Source: Candidatus Nitrosotenuis cloacae
Lineage (GTDB): Archaea; Thermoproteota; Nitrososphaeria; Nitrososphaerales; Nitrosopumilaceae
Length of the DNA stretch: 64,000 bases
Assembly (NCBI RefSeq): GCF_000955905.1
Contig: NZ_CP011097.1
Coordinates: forward strand, 383,957-447,956
Reading direction: 5' to 3'
Shown here piece after piece: positions 48,790-57,510 of the stretch. Every line of letters begins with the position of its first letter. The first letter of the stretch is position 1. The position numbers and the translations under genes are program-made. Below the pieces are notes generated by a model. That model saw nothing but the letters and a program-made list of their open reading frames with translations, ran no database searches and was not told where the DNA came from.

Positions 48790-48933
48790 ATGGCTACAGC
48801 TTACTGTGTAAAATGCAGAGCAAAACGGGAAATTAAAGATCCTAAAGTGACAAAGCTAAAGAATGGTCGTCCAGCTGTAAAAGGCGTTTGCCCAAAATGT
48901 GGAACTAACGTCTTTAGAATCGGCGCTCCTTAA
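48790..48933 (+). CDS. DUF5679-like zinc-ribbon protein
   Basis: A 47-codon gene from ATG 48790: MATAYCVKCRAKREI near the start and GVCPKCGTNVFRIG near the end, with the pattern YCVKCxxKxxI...GRPAxxGxCPxCGTxxFRIG known from DUF5679. It is basic and likely folds around one zinc ion. It precedes the translation-factor operon by 50 bp, and a role with ribosome or RNA is plausible. Confidence 0.9.
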   Translation: MATAYCVKCRAKREIKDPKVTKLKNGRPAVKGVCPKCGTNVFRIGAP

Positions 48934-48983
48934 GCTAAACCACTCTTTCTTTTTGACTTAAGCTCATATAGGCAGACCTGTCT

Positions 48984-49415
48984 ATGTCAGCATTGACCAA
49001 ATCTGAATACGAAAGCCTACTGAAGAGAATTCAAGACAAGATTTCCGCAAAAAAGACAGATACTGGCGAGAGATTTGAGCTTCCATCACCAGATGTGATG
49101 TGGGAAGGCCAGCGTACCATTCTGAGAAACTTTATGGATTTTGCAAAAAAACTTCGACGAGACCCAGACAAGGTCCTGCAGTATCTGGCAAAGGAATTCG
49201 CAACTCCGGCTGAGCGAAGCGGAGACAAGGCAATCTTTGTTGGAAGGCGAGAGCCACATGACTTTGTGAGCTTGCTCTCAATTTACGTCAAGGACTATCT
49301 TGAATGTCCAACCTGCAAGAGCCCCGATACCAAAGTAGAGCGAGAAAATAGAATTACATTTTTGGTCTGCGAGGCATGCGGCGCCAAATCATCACTTAAA
49401 GGTAAATACGCATAA
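48984..49415 (+). CDS. translation initiation factor aIF2 beta subunit
   Basis: The 143-residue protein is the beta subunit of heterotrimeric aIF2, which brings Met-tRNAi to the ribosome. It has an N-terminal helix, the alpha-beta domain (DVMWEGQRTILRNFMDFAKKL, DKVLQYLAKEFAT) and the C-terminal zinc ribbon CPTCKSPDTKVERENR with CEACGAKSSLK. Its stop overlaps the next ATG by 1 bp, starting a tightly packed operon. Confidence 0.96.
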   Translation: MSALTKSEYESLLKRIQDKISAKKTDTGERFELPSPDVMWEGQRTILRNFMDFAKKLRRDPDKVLQYLAKEFATPAERSGDKAIFVGRREPHDFVSLLSIYVKDYLECPTCKSPDTKVERENRITFLVCEACGAKSSLKGKYA

Positions 49416-49711
49416 TGCGATTCTTTGTTAGAACATCGAACTATCAAAACAGCAACATGCTGAACATGTGCGATGAAGAACTACTTGGCAGAATAGTAAA
49501 AAATGGCAATCTGCAAATCAACATCAGCAAAAGCTACTACGGACAAAGACTGGTGGAAAAAGCCGAAGCTGAAACACTGATGAAAAACAGCTCCGTTCTG
49601 AATTTGGTCGGCAAGCAAACAATTGAAATGTCAGTTGAGCTAAACATCGGATCGAGACAAGGAGTAAAAACAATTGATGACGTTCCTTTTCTGATTGTTT
49701 TCAAAATGTAA
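49415..49711 (+). CDS. DUF424 family protein
   Basis: The 98-residue protein matches DUF424 (MLNMCDEELLGRIVKNG, YYGQRLVEKAEAETLMKNS, SVLNLVGKQTIEMSVEL). This family is found next to aIF2-beta in many archaea and is thought to act in translation, but its function is not established. It overlaps aIF2-beta by 1 bp. Confidence 0.92.
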   Translation: MRFFVRTSNYQNSNMLNMCDEELLGRIVKNGNLQINISKSYYGQRLVEKAEAETLMKNSSVLNLVGKQTIEMSVELNIGSRQGVKTIDDVPFLIVFKM

Positions 49712-49750
49712 AGCACACAATTATATACAAAAATTCTACTATCTTAGTGA

Positions 49751-50062
49751 TTGGGAAAGCGTAAGGTTCTAAATGAAAGTGAGCTAAAAGACATTCAGCT
49801 GCCACAACAAGGCGAATTGTTGGGTAGAGTCATCAAGCTCCTCGGAAGTGATCAAGTTTTAGTAAAATGCACCGATGAGAAAACCCGACGCGGCAGAATC
49901 CGAGGAAAACTAAAGCGAAGAATTTGGATTAGAGACAATGATGTTGTAATTATTGCACCATGGGATTTCAAGCAAGACGACCGTGGTGACATCACTTGGA
50001 GATTCACACTGTCCCAAGTGGACTGGCTCAAGGCCAATGATCACCTGCCAAAAGATTTCTAA
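49751..50062 (+). CDS. translation initiation factor aIF1A
   Basis: Single OB-fold protein of 103 residues starting at TTG 49751. Recognised by GELLGRVIKLLGSDQVLVKC, RRGRIRGKLKRRIWIRDNDV and IIAPWDFKQDDRGDI. It promotes scanning-type start selection and subunit joining in the archaeal small subunit. A TATA-like TTATATACA lies about 28 nt upstream, so it may start a new transcript within the cluster. Confidence 0.96.
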   Translation: MGKRKVLNESELKDIQLPQQGELLGRVIKLLGSDQVLVKCTDEKTRRGRIRGKLKRRIWIRDNDVVIIAPWDFKQDDRGDITWRFTLSQVDWLKANDHLPKDF

Positions 50063-50082
50063 TTGTAATATAATGGAAGAAA

Positions 50083-50877
50083 TTGTCATCTGATGATTTT
50101 TCCGGACTGGAAAACTTTGAGGACTTTGAGTCCAGATTTCGCAATGTAGCGCCAAAACAAAGAAAACATACTCCGGAGGATGGGTTCAACAAAAACAAGG
50201 TCGTCAATCAAGTTCTTGACAAATCTACGATGTTTACAATGTATGAGATGATCAATGCAAGGATAATCGCATATGTCAATGGCATAGTAAAGGCAGGCAA
50301 AGAGTCTGTCTTGTTCTGGGCAGTAGACCCAAAGGGAAAAGATGTGGCACTAAAGGTATATCTGACTAGTACTTCGAGCTTCAAAAATCGAGCCCAATAC
50401 ATAGTAGGGGACCCAAGATTCTTGCACCTCAAAAAGGGAACAAGAAATCTGGTGTATCTTTGGGCAAAAAAAGAATTCAGGAACCTGGTTCAATGTGAAA
50501 AAAAAGGAATTCCTGCTGTTAGGGCAATCCATGTCTCAAAAAATGTACTTGCAATGGACTTTGTTGGAACAAATGGGGTTCCAGCACCAACACTACACGA
50601 AACAGAAGTAGATGAAAATGACTATCACCAACTGATCCAACTAATCATAGATCTATACAAAAAAGCAAAACTCGTTCATGGCGATCTCTCGGAATATAAT
50701 GTGTTCAAGACCGAAAACGGATTAATTCTGTTTGACTTTGGGTCTGCAGTTGACACAATGCACCCAAATACTCAAAACTTTCTCGAAAGAGACATTAAAA
50801 ATGTGTCTTACTTTTTTGCAAAAAGAGGACTAACAGTTGAGAACCCAGCTGACATCCTTGCCAAAATAATATCATGA
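50083..50877 (+). CDS. rio1: Rio1 atypical serine protein kinase
   Basis: The 264-residue RIO kinase acts in late 40S/30S maturation. Motifs are the flexible loop GKESVLFWAVDPKGKDVALKVY with the ATP-binding Lys, the catalytic HGDLSEYN near residue 199, and DFGSAV near 218. The TTG at 50083 is the start. It overlaps the KH-domain gene by 4 bp. Rio1, the KH protein and initiation factors in one operon point to small-subunit biogenesis. Confidence 0.96.
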   Translation: MSSDDFSGLENFEDFESRFRNVAPKQRKHTPEDGFNKNKVVNQVLDKSTMFTMYEMINARIIAYVNGIVKAGKESVLFWAVDPKGKDVALKVYLTSTSSFKNRAQYIVGDPRFLHLKKGTRNLVYLWAKKEFRNLVQCEKKGIPAVRAIHVSKNVLAMDFVGTNGVPAPTLHETEVDENDYHQLIQLIIDLYKKAKLVHGDLSEYNVFKTENGLILFDFGSAVDTMHPNTQNFLERDIKNVSYFFAKRGLTVENPADILAKIIS

Positions 50878-51443
50878 GCTTTGAGAAAATAGTAAGAATT
50901 CCAGTAGACCGTGTAGGTGCACTTATTGGAAAAGCTGGAAAAGTAAAGTCGCAAATAGAAAAAGCATGCTTTGTCAAATTAGAAATCGATAGTGAAACGG
51001 GCGAGGTCGAAATAGTTGTCGACGGATCGGTAAATCAAATCCAACCATTCAAGGCAACCGAACTAGTATCTGCAATTGGCAGGGGATTTTCGCCGGAGAG
51101 TGCAATGAAACTACTAAAAGAAGAATATGTTTTGCATGTAATGGATCTTAGGGACTTTGCTGGCAAATCACCACAACAAATTGAAAGGATAAAAGGAAGA
51201 ATAATTGGAGAGGGAGGTAGGGCGAGAGTAAACATGGAGAACCTTACCAATACTAATATCTGCGTTTATGGAAAAACTGTCTCAATCATTGGCGAGCCAA
51301 TCCAAATAAAGTTGGCAGTCTCTGCAATTTCTTCAATTTCTAGCGGCAGTAGACATGGCTCTGTTTATGGAAAACTTGAGGCAAACAAGAGAAAGCAAAA
51401 GATGGACAGAATGAAGCTGTGGGAAGATAGAGATGTCGCTTAA
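50874..51443 (+). CDS. KH-domain RNA-processing protein (Dim2/Pno1-like)
   Basis: The 189-residue protein has two KH domains. The first has VRIPVDRVGALIGKAGK (residues 7-23), and the second has RIKGRIIGEGGRARVNME near 105-122. Both keep the GxxG loop. It resembles archaeal Dim2/Pno1, which binds the 3' end of 16S rRNA during maturation. It overlaps rio1 by 4 bp and top6B by 11 bp. Confidence 0.95.
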   Translation: MSFEKIVRIPVDRVGALIGKAGKVKSQIEKACFVKLEIDSETGEVEIVVDGSVNQIQPFKATELVSAIGRGFSPESAMKLLKEEYVLHVMDLRDFAGKSPQQIERIKGRIIGEGGRARVNMENLTNTNICVYGKTVSIIGEPIQIKLAVSAISSISSGSRHGSVYGKLEANKRKQKMDRMKLWEDRDVA

Positions 51444-53274
51444 GGAAACATTCAGCCAGATATCGCCTAGTGAGTTTTTTTATAGAAACCGAGACCTTGC
51501 CGGATTTTCAAATCCTACGCGTTCGCTATATACTGCAGTAAGAGAATTTGTGGAAAATGCACTTGATGCCTGTGATCAAAGGGGAATCCTGCCTGATGTT
51601 CACCTAATAATCAAAGCAGTTGATCCTGAAAAACCAGACCCAAAACCGTACATACTGACCGTAAAGGACAACGGACCTGGAATGGATTCAAAGCAAATTC
51701 CTCTGGCATTTGGAACCGTTCTATATGGTTCCAAGTTCGGCCTAAAGCAGGCAAGGGGAATGTTTGGCCTTGGTGCCACAATGGCAATACTGTACGGACA
51801 GATCACTACAAACAAGCCAGTGGTGGTGTCAAGCTCCGTCGATGGCAAGGACTCTCACGAATATTCAATGATGCTTGATATCCAAAAAAACAAGCCAGTC
51901 ATAATGAAGCACACCACCAAAGAGACCGGCAAAAAGGGACTCAATGTTAGCATTACACTAGAGGGTGACTACTCCAAGGCTGGCGCAAAAATCCGTGACT
52001 ATGTGTATCAGACCTCACTGATTACGCCGTATGCCACCATAACATTTGATGATCCAAAGGGCGAAAAATTCCACTACAAAAGAATAGTTGATACAATGCC
52101 GGCACCGCCAACCATAATCAAACCGCACCCGCACGGAGTGGATGTTGAGACCATTCGCAGAATGATAGTTGACACTCATTATGAGATTCCAACACTGGAT
52201 AATTTCATGATTGAAAAGGTTCGAAAAGAACTGGGTCTTGCAAAAAAGAATCTCAACTTTGAGGGAATTATGCAAAGAGCAGAAAAAAAATGGGCTTCAC
52301 TATCCAGACCCGTCCGAGTTATAATTGCGCTAATGTCGTTTTTGCAAATGGACTTTGACAAAGTAATGAAGATACGAATCGACGATGTGGATTTGGCAAA
52401 CAAGCACCTTACATACTGGGACTTTGGGGAATCAAAATCTGTAATGGTGGACATGCCAAAATCAAGCCAATACTATAAGCAACTTGCAAATACTGTTGCG
52501 GGAGAATCGCTTGCGACATTTCTTACAAAACGATTCCAAAGAATTGGACCATCCACGGCAAACAAGTTTTCGGAGTTTGCCAGCCTAAAGCCAGAGAAAA
52601 GAATCGGCTCTTTTACCAACGATGAGCTTGTACAACTCAGTGACTCACTCCAAAAATATGAGGACTTTTTGTCTCCGGATCCGACCTGCCTTGCACCATT
52701 GGGCGAAGAACCACTCCGCAAAGGAATTCAGCAGTTCTTCAAGCCTGACTTTTTTGATGTCATACAAAGAAGTGCATCCGCATATTCTGGCTTTCCGTTT
52801 GTAGTGGAGATGGGAATTGCCTATGGAGGCGAGATCTCATCTGGTAAAATCAATGTCTTTAGGTTTGCAAACAGAATTCCGCTGTTATATGATGAGGGAA
52901 GCGACGTTGTCTTACAGGTGGTAAATGAGACGGACTGGGGCAGATACAAGATAAAAAACGACTCACCATTGGTGATAGTTAGCCATATCTGCTCCACTAG
53001 AATTCCATACAAAACGGTAGGCAAGGAAAATGTGGCGGACAGGCCAGAAATTGAAAAAGAACTAAAGCTAGCACTGCAGTTTTTACTAAGAAAGCTCTCT
53101 GCATACATGTCAAAGCGAGGCCTAGCAGAGGCAGAAAAGAAGAGAAGCAACCTATACCAGAAATATCTACCACTAATTGCGCAATTTGCAACAGAGCTGG
53201 CGAGAAAGAGTAAAGAACCAGACTACAAAAAGATGATCAAGGATTTGGGAACAAATGTCGAAGCCAAAGAATAA
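51433..53274 (+). CDS. top6B: DNA topoisomerase VI subunit B
   Basis: ATPase subunit of type IIB topoisomerase, which relaxes and decatenates DNA. The 613-residue protein has the GHKL ATPase motifs EFVENALDACD (Glu-38/Asn-42 area), VKDNGPGMD, and GMFGLGATMA. A helix-two-turn-helix and a transducer domain with a conserved switch Lys near 420-440 follow. It overlaps top6A by 20 bp, and the pair is co-expressed with the Rio1/KH genes. Confidence 0.97.
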   Translation: MSLKETFSQISPSEFFYRNRDLAGFSNPTRSLYTAVREFVENALDACDQRGILPDVHLIIKAVDPEKPDPKPYILTVKDNGPGMDSKQIPLAFGTVLYGSKFGLKQARGMFGLGATMAILYGQITTNKPVVVSSSVDGKDSHEYSMMLDIQKNKPVIMKHTTKETGKKGLNVSITLEGDYSKAGAKIRDYVYQTSLITPYATITFDDPKGEKFHYKRIVDTMPAPPTIIKPHPHGVDVETIRRMIVDTHYEIPTLDNFMIEKVRKELGLAKKNLNFEGIMQRAEKKWASLSRPVRVIIALMSFLQMDFDKVMKIRIDDVDLANKHLTYWDFGESKSVMVDMPKSSQYYKQLANTVAGESLATFLTKRFQRIGPSTANKFSEFASLKPEKRIGSFTNDELVQLSDSLQKYEDFLSPDPTCLAPLGEEPLRKGIQQFFKPDFFDVIQRSASAYSGFPFVVEMGIAYGGEISSGKINVFRFANRIPLLYDEGSDVVLQVVNETDWGRYKIKNDSPLVIVSHICSTRIPYKTVGKENVADRPEIEKELKLALQFLLRKLSAYMSKRGLAEAEKKRSNLYQKYLPLIAQFATELARKSKEPDYKKMIKDLGTNVEAKE

Positions 53275-54358
53275 CGCAGAAAAGGTCGCAACCGCAAAGC
53301 GTGACTCGTTAATGGAGTTGCTCAAAATGGAAGGATCAAAAATCTACAATGATCTGGAAAAGGGACAGTTCCCGCAGTTCTATGTGCCAAGCAGATCCGT
53401 TAGCAATATTGTATATGATAAGAAACTACGTCAATACATACTTGGGAAATCTGCTGGATTGCGCAGCTCTAGAAACATGGCACAGCTTCGATCGTTTACC
53501 CAGCTTATTTGGTTGGCGTTTTTTGCAAACCGACTAATTCAGGAAAAAAAATCATCAACGCTCAGAGACATCTATTATTCATCCCAAGCATTTGCAATTG
53601 ACTTTGAAGACCAGCCGGAATCTGATAATATCATAGTGGATTTAGAGGCAGTGCTTGCAAGACCAAGAGAAGACCTACACATATTCCCAGAGGAGCGAAG
53701 CAGCGTCTTTGGTGATCTTACAATTGAGTATACAGTACCGGGATATGAAGGAAGACGAACAAACCTATCAGATCATCCAGACGGATATCTGATTGGGCCC
53801 AGTCTTAGTACTGCAGAACTTGTGGACACTAGTGCAGAGCTAGTAATTGCAATCGAAAAAGGTGGACTGTTCACCAGATTCGTTGAAGAAAAGGTAGACA
53901 AGAAATTCAAGGCAATCATCATTGATACTGCAGGCCAAGCCCCACGTTCCACTAGAAACTTGCTAAAAAGACTAAACACACAGATGAAACTACCTGTAGT
54001 CATACTGACTGATGGGGACGTCTATGGGGAACATATTGCAATGGTCATTAAATCCGGCTCGGCAAATGCTGCCCACCTAAGGGAGCTGACGGTTCCTGAT
54101 GCAAAATGGGTCGGCGTATGGGCATCTGATATTGAAAAATACAAACTACCAACCATCCCAATGACTGAATCCGACATTAAAAGAATCTATGATTTGCAAA
54201 AAGACCCTCGATATCAAGAGGGAATTTGGAAAAAGGAACTAGAGATATTTCTTAAAATCAAGCGAAAGGCAGAACTTGAGGCCTTCTCAAAATATGGACT
54301 GACAAACATCACAGACAAGTATCTTCCAGAAAAACTAGAACTAGCTAAGTCGATGTAG
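53255..54358 (+). CDS. top6A: DNA topoisomerase VI subunit A (Spo11-like)
   Basis: Catalytic subunit with a winged-helix (5Y-CAP) domain and a Toprim domain. The 367-residue protein shows RDIYYSSQAF, where the first or second Tyr (about 107-108) is the nucleophile. The Toprim acidic residues are in IEKGGLFTRFVE and LTDGDVYGEHI. ATG 53255 lies inside the end of top6B. Its 3' end overlaps the convergent Hsp20-like gene by 14 bp. Confidence 0.97.
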   Translation: MSKPKNNAEKVATAKRDSLMELLKMEGSKIYNDLEKGQFPQFYVPSRSVSNIVYDKKLRQYILGKSAGLRSSRNMAQLRSFTQLIWLAFFANRLIQEKKSSTLRDIYYSSQAFAIDFEDQPESDNIIVDLEAVLARPREDLHIFPEERSSVFGDLTIEYTVPGYEGRRTNLSDHPDGYLIGPSLSTAELVDTSAELVIAIEKGGLFTRFVEEKVDKKFKAIIIDTAGQAPRSTRNLLKRLNTQMKLPVVILTDGDVYGEHIAMVIKSGSANAAHLRELTVPDAKWVGVWASDIEKYKLPTIPMTESDIKRIYDLQKDPRYQEGIWKKELEIFLKIKRKAELEAFSKYGLTNITDKYLPEKLELAKSM

Positions 54359-54818
54359 TGGCTTTGCTGATTCGTAGTGTTAGAACACCGTTTCTGTATT
54401 TGAAATCAGATATCTGCATTCCAGATGATCCTTCAACTGGAACTTCCTTTGAAAAACTACCAGAGCCGCGAATGTACAATACGCCCTCGACTAGTCTTAC
54501 CATGATCTTATCATCTGGTCCTGGGACCTCGGCTACAAACACTATCTCGTTTTCACCTTTTATTACATCATAAACCCAGTTTTTGCTTTCTGCCTCACGC
54601 GCAGTGTACTTTGGCTTTTCTGTTTTTGTCATCTTTTTGATTACAAAGCCCCAATAAACCATGGTCGCAGCTGCAATTCCAATCAGAATGAAGCTGATTG
54701 CACCCTGTCCATATCGTAGTGACATGATGTACACTATACCCAAAAACAAAATTATCATGATTGGGATTATGAAATTAATCGACTGCTCATTGGAGTATGT
54801 TCTTTTGTAGCTTGCCAA
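54345..54818 (-). CDS. membrane-anchored Hsp20 / alpha-crystallin-like protein
   Basis: The 157-residue protein has two membrane segments (about 15-33 and 39-59) followed by a beta-sandwich domain. The latter has ENEIVFVAEVPGPDDKIMVRL, VEGVLYIRGSGSFSKEVPV and FKYRNGVLTLRISK, the classic end of an alpha-crystallin domain. Normal small heat-shock proteins are soluble, so a two-span membrane form would guard membrane proteins or the inner leaflet. The usual C-terminal I-x-I motif is absent. Confidence 0.8.
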   Translation of the reverse strand: MASYKRTYSNEQSINFIIPIMIILFLGIVYIMSLRYGQGAISFILIGIAAATMVYWGFVIKKMTKTEKPKYTAREAESKNWVYDVIKGENEIVFVAEVPGPDDKIMVRLVEGVLYIRGSGSFSKEVPVEGSSGMQISDFKYRNGVLTLRISKATTST

Positions 54819-54866
54819 CTTGATTATACCCAGTTGCGTTTTACTAAATATAAAGCAACTATGCGT

Positions 54867-56063
54867 CTAGGCTGGCAGGGAGATGGTAAATGTGGTGGGC
54901 TTGTTTGATACACTTATCGTACCACTGTGTTGCTCTATAATGTTCTTGCAGCTTGCCAACCCTAGTCCGGTTCCTTCCTGCTTTGTGGTAAACAATGGCT
55001 CAAATATCTTGTCAAAGATCTGATCCGAAATTCCGAGACCTGAATCTTCTATTCTTATCTCAACGTGATTTTGTTTCTTTTTGGTTCTGATGTTAATGGT
55101 TCCCTTGGTTGCACCTATTGCCTGAATAGAGTTTAGTATCATATTTGAGAAGACAATTTGCATTTTGTGTGAATCACACAATATTATGATGTCGTCTTTT
55201 GGAAAATTGATGGTAATATTTGTTGGAATGAGCAGTGTCTGCAAAGCCGAAATTATTGTTTCATTTAGTGAAGATGGCTGGTTTTTTACAAGAGGTGTTC
55301 CTTTCACATAGTCTAGGACACCGTCAATTTGATGAGTCATCCTAAAGATTGCTCGCTCTATTATCTCGATTCGCTTTAGTGTGAGCTCATCCAGATTCTT
55401 GTTTGTTACTTTGATTAGCTGAGTAGTTCCCTTTACTGCAGAAAGTGGGTTTTTGAGATCATGTGCCAGTCTTGATGCAAGCTCCCCAATCGCTGATAAT
55501 CGTTCTGCTTGGATTAGACTTTCAGTCTTTTTTCTAACTTCGGATTCCAAAACTAGTTTTTGATCCTTGAGGCTTTTTTCCAAGTTGTTGAATTTTTTGA
55601 GGTTTTGCTCCAGCATTCTTCTGAATTCATCAGAGTTTCTTTTTTCCTCTTGAAGCTGACTCTCAAGCACCATTATTTTATTTTGGACCTGTTTTTCCAC
55701 AATCTTTGTGATGTCTGCTATGATTTTGTCTGATTCGAATTCCTTTCCAAGTGTTTCAAACTCTGTCTTGTTGGTTTGAATTGGAATTGGTTGTTCTTCC
55801 TGAGTCAGAACATTCAATTCCTTCTCAAAGTCACTCTGCAATTTCTTTATGGTGTCGATTTTTGATTTTTGATTGGCAATATGCTTACTTAGTGAGCCGA
55901 TGTACTTGTTGACCTCTTTAATGTCGCCTCCAAGTTCTGAAAACTGTCCCTCGGTAGAGTTTTGCGCCGGATCTTTTTCAAAAAAGACCTCCTTTTCATT
56001 CTTATCAAATATGTCAGCTTCCTTGTTTTTGTCATCATCCCGATTCAGATATTTTCTATTCAT
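54867..56063 (-). CDS. cytoplasmic histidine kinase with long coiled coil
   Basis: The 398-residue kinase has an N-terminal charged and coiled-coil region (residues 20-185) and no membrane span. The phosphoacceptor box is AERLSAIGELASRLAHDLKNPLS with His-201. The ATPase domain has N-box FSNMILNSIQA, G1 IEDSGLGIS, F-box FEPLFTTKQEGTGLGL and G2. No response regulator is adjacent, so it is an orphan kinase. The sensed signal is probably cytoplasmic or reaches it through a partner. Confidence 0.93.
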   Translation of the reverse strand: MNRKYLNRDDDKNKEADIFDKNEKEVFFEKDPAQNSTEGQFSELGGDIKEVNKYIGSLSKHIANQKSKIDTIKKLQSDFEKELNVLTQEEQPIPIQTNKTEFETLGKEFESDKIIADITKIVEKQVQNKIMVLESQLQEEKRNSDEFRRMLEQNLKKFNNLEKSLKDQKLVLESEVRKKTESLIQAERLSAIGELASRLAHDLKNPLSAVKGTTQLIKVTNKNLDELTLKRIEIIERAIFRMTHQIDGVLDYVKGTPLVKNQPSSLNETIISALQTLLIPTNITINFPKDDIIILCDSHKMQIVFSNMILNSIQAIGATKGTINIRTKKKQNHVEIRIEDSGLGISDQIFDKIFEPLFTTKQEGTGLGLASCKNIIEQHSGTISVSNKPTTFTISLPA

Positions 56064-56186
56064 TAGATAAGCTAGTTTCCGACTTTGTGAAATTAAGTTG
56101 CCATTTGTTCGAATCGAACAAAACTCACAATGAATCTGTATAAGTTCAAATCTTGATTTTTATTATCGCAGGCAAAAAATGTACAT

Positions 56187-56405
56187 GTGGACAAGAGCAA
56201 ACCCAGTCCAACAAAGGGCATATTCCTAAAGGGCTCGATCATTGGCGCAATAATTACAATTCCGTCATTAATTGCGTTCTTTGTGTCATGGCTTGTTACT
56301 GGCGATAAGATAATGTCACTAATAGTTGGAATAGTGGCTCATTTCATCGGCATGGGCTTTTCGCTAAAACTATCAAAAAAACTTTTCAAGATAAAATCGG
56401 ACTAG
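56187..56405 (+). CDS. small two-span membrane protein
   Basis: The GTG at 56187 gives 72 residues: a basic N terminus, hydrophobic segments at about 12-36 and 43-60, and the basic tail KLSKKLFKIKSD. A TATA-like TTTTTATTATC lies about 27 nt upstream. The gene is divergent from the histidine kinase. No family recognised. Confidence 0.75.
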   Translation: MDKSKPSPTKGIFLKGSIIGAIITIPSLIAFFVSWLVTGDKIMSLIVGIVAHFIGMGFSLKLSKKLFKIKSD

Positions 56406-56438
56406 TTCAGATTTAATTATTCATTGATGTGATATGGT

Positions 56439-56795
56439 ATGATGAATCTGAATAAAATAGAGTATGACCTAATTCATGAAGTCAAGCTCAATTCTATTGA
56501 GGCAAAAATGTTTCTGCTTCTTACCACAAAAGGCAAAATGAACACAACTCAAATCGCGCAGGAATTAGGCCTAGCTTTAGATGATGCGGCAAAGACTGCA
56601 AAAAACCTCGTAACCCTTGGGGGATTCATTGACATGTCGGAAACAGAGTTTGAGGCCATGCATCCGAGATTCACTGCGGTAAACATGTATCGAAAAATGT
56701 GCAATCGAGAAAATGTTGAATTTAAAAAAAATCTAATAGTCGATAACATTGGTGTTGCCTTGGAAATCTACTATGATCGTGCAAGAACTAAATAG
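56439..56795 (+). CDS. TrmB-like winged-helix regulator
   Basis: The 118-residue protein has an N-terminal winged helix (LNSIEAKMFLLLTTKGKMNTTQIAQELGLALDDAAKTAKNLVTLG, about 17-61), similar to TrmB-type regulators, and then a helical dimerisation part with HPRFTAVNMYRKMCNRENV. The sugar-binding C-terminal domain of full TrmB is absent. The next ATG overlaps in another frame downstream. Confidence 0.8.
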   Translation: MMNLNKIEYDLIHEVKLNSIEAKMFLLLTTKGKMNTTQIAQELGLALDDAAKTAKNLVTLGGFIDMSETEFEAMHPRFTAVNMYRKMCNRENVEFKKNLIVDNIGVALEIYYDRARTK

Positions 56796-56817
56796 TACCT
56801 TTTTGCGCAAAAGTGCA

Positions 56818-57216
56818 ATGAGCCAGGACACAGAAACCTGTACACATCAGATAGTTTACTTTGGAGTCACCAACGTAAACATAGATGAGCGCACAATAGG
56901 TTCTGTAGACATTTGGAGATGTGCAATTTGCAAAAAAAGATTTTGCGAAGAAAAACAGCTAGGAATTGACTCCATAGTGGATTATGTTGGAATGCCAAAA
57001 ATAGATCCTGACGAAAAATGGGCAATCTTAGTTCGCAAATTGTTCAAAGGAAAAGACCGATGGAAGCTTGTTCGCCTAAAGCAGAACGGAACTCTAAAGG
57101 TTGAAAACCCAGATGATAAGGTAGTCGAGATTCCGGTGAATAACTTTCAAGTCACTGATCCACAGCACGCTAGTTTTCTAATTGATGACCATGTCAACAA
57201 GGCAATAGAGATCTAG
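56818..57216 (+). CDS. hypothetical protein with CxxC...C motif
   Basis: From ATG 56818 the product is 132 residues starting MSQDTETCTHQIVYFGV. Cysteines at 8 (CTH), 37 and 40 (CAIC), and 45 (FCEE) could bind zinc. The second half has basic stretches (KLFKGKDRWKLVRLKQNG). It follows the TrmB-like gene by 22 bp and likely shares its transcript. Not recognised. Confidence 0.72.
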   Translation: MSQDTETCTHQIVYFGVTNVNIDERTIGSVDIWRCAICKKRFCEEKQLGIDSIVDYVGMPKIDPDEKWAILVRKLFKGKDRWKLVRLKQNGTLKVENPDDKVVEIPVNNFQVTDPQHASFLIDDHVNKAIEI

Positions 57217-57510
57217 GTGCAGGGCTTGGAGATTGCGGTTTTTATCAATAATGTAAAAGGCACGACCATGGCTGCCAAAATTACCGGCACCTTTACCATA
57301 AGTAATAACACATTCAAGTTTTCGGCAATCGCATTTGGAAGAATTGGCGGGCACAACATTGGCGCAAAAATATCAAAAACAACTGAAAAGGCACTGCAAA
57401 AGCTAGGCTATGACGTAAATGAGGTAATTGACATTCTGCAAAGAAATCTGGTCTCTGGAAATATCACATTACCTGAAGGACTAAGCAGAGAATCGTTTGC
57501 CGATTCCTAG
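57217..57510 (+). CDS. hypothetical small protein
   Basis: The GTG at 57217 immediately follows the upstream stop, giving 97 residues. ATG 57268 (MAAKI) is an alternative. The protein has a beta-rich first half ([27 protein letters not shown]) and a helical C-terminal half ([19 protein letters not shown]). The 3' end overlaps convergent mtnP by 4 bp. Function unknown. Confidence 0.68.
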   Translation: MQGLEIAVFINNVKGTTMAAKITGTFTISNNTFKFSAIAFGRIGGHNIGAKISKTTEKALQKLGYDVNEVIDILQRNLVSGNITLPEGLSRESFADS

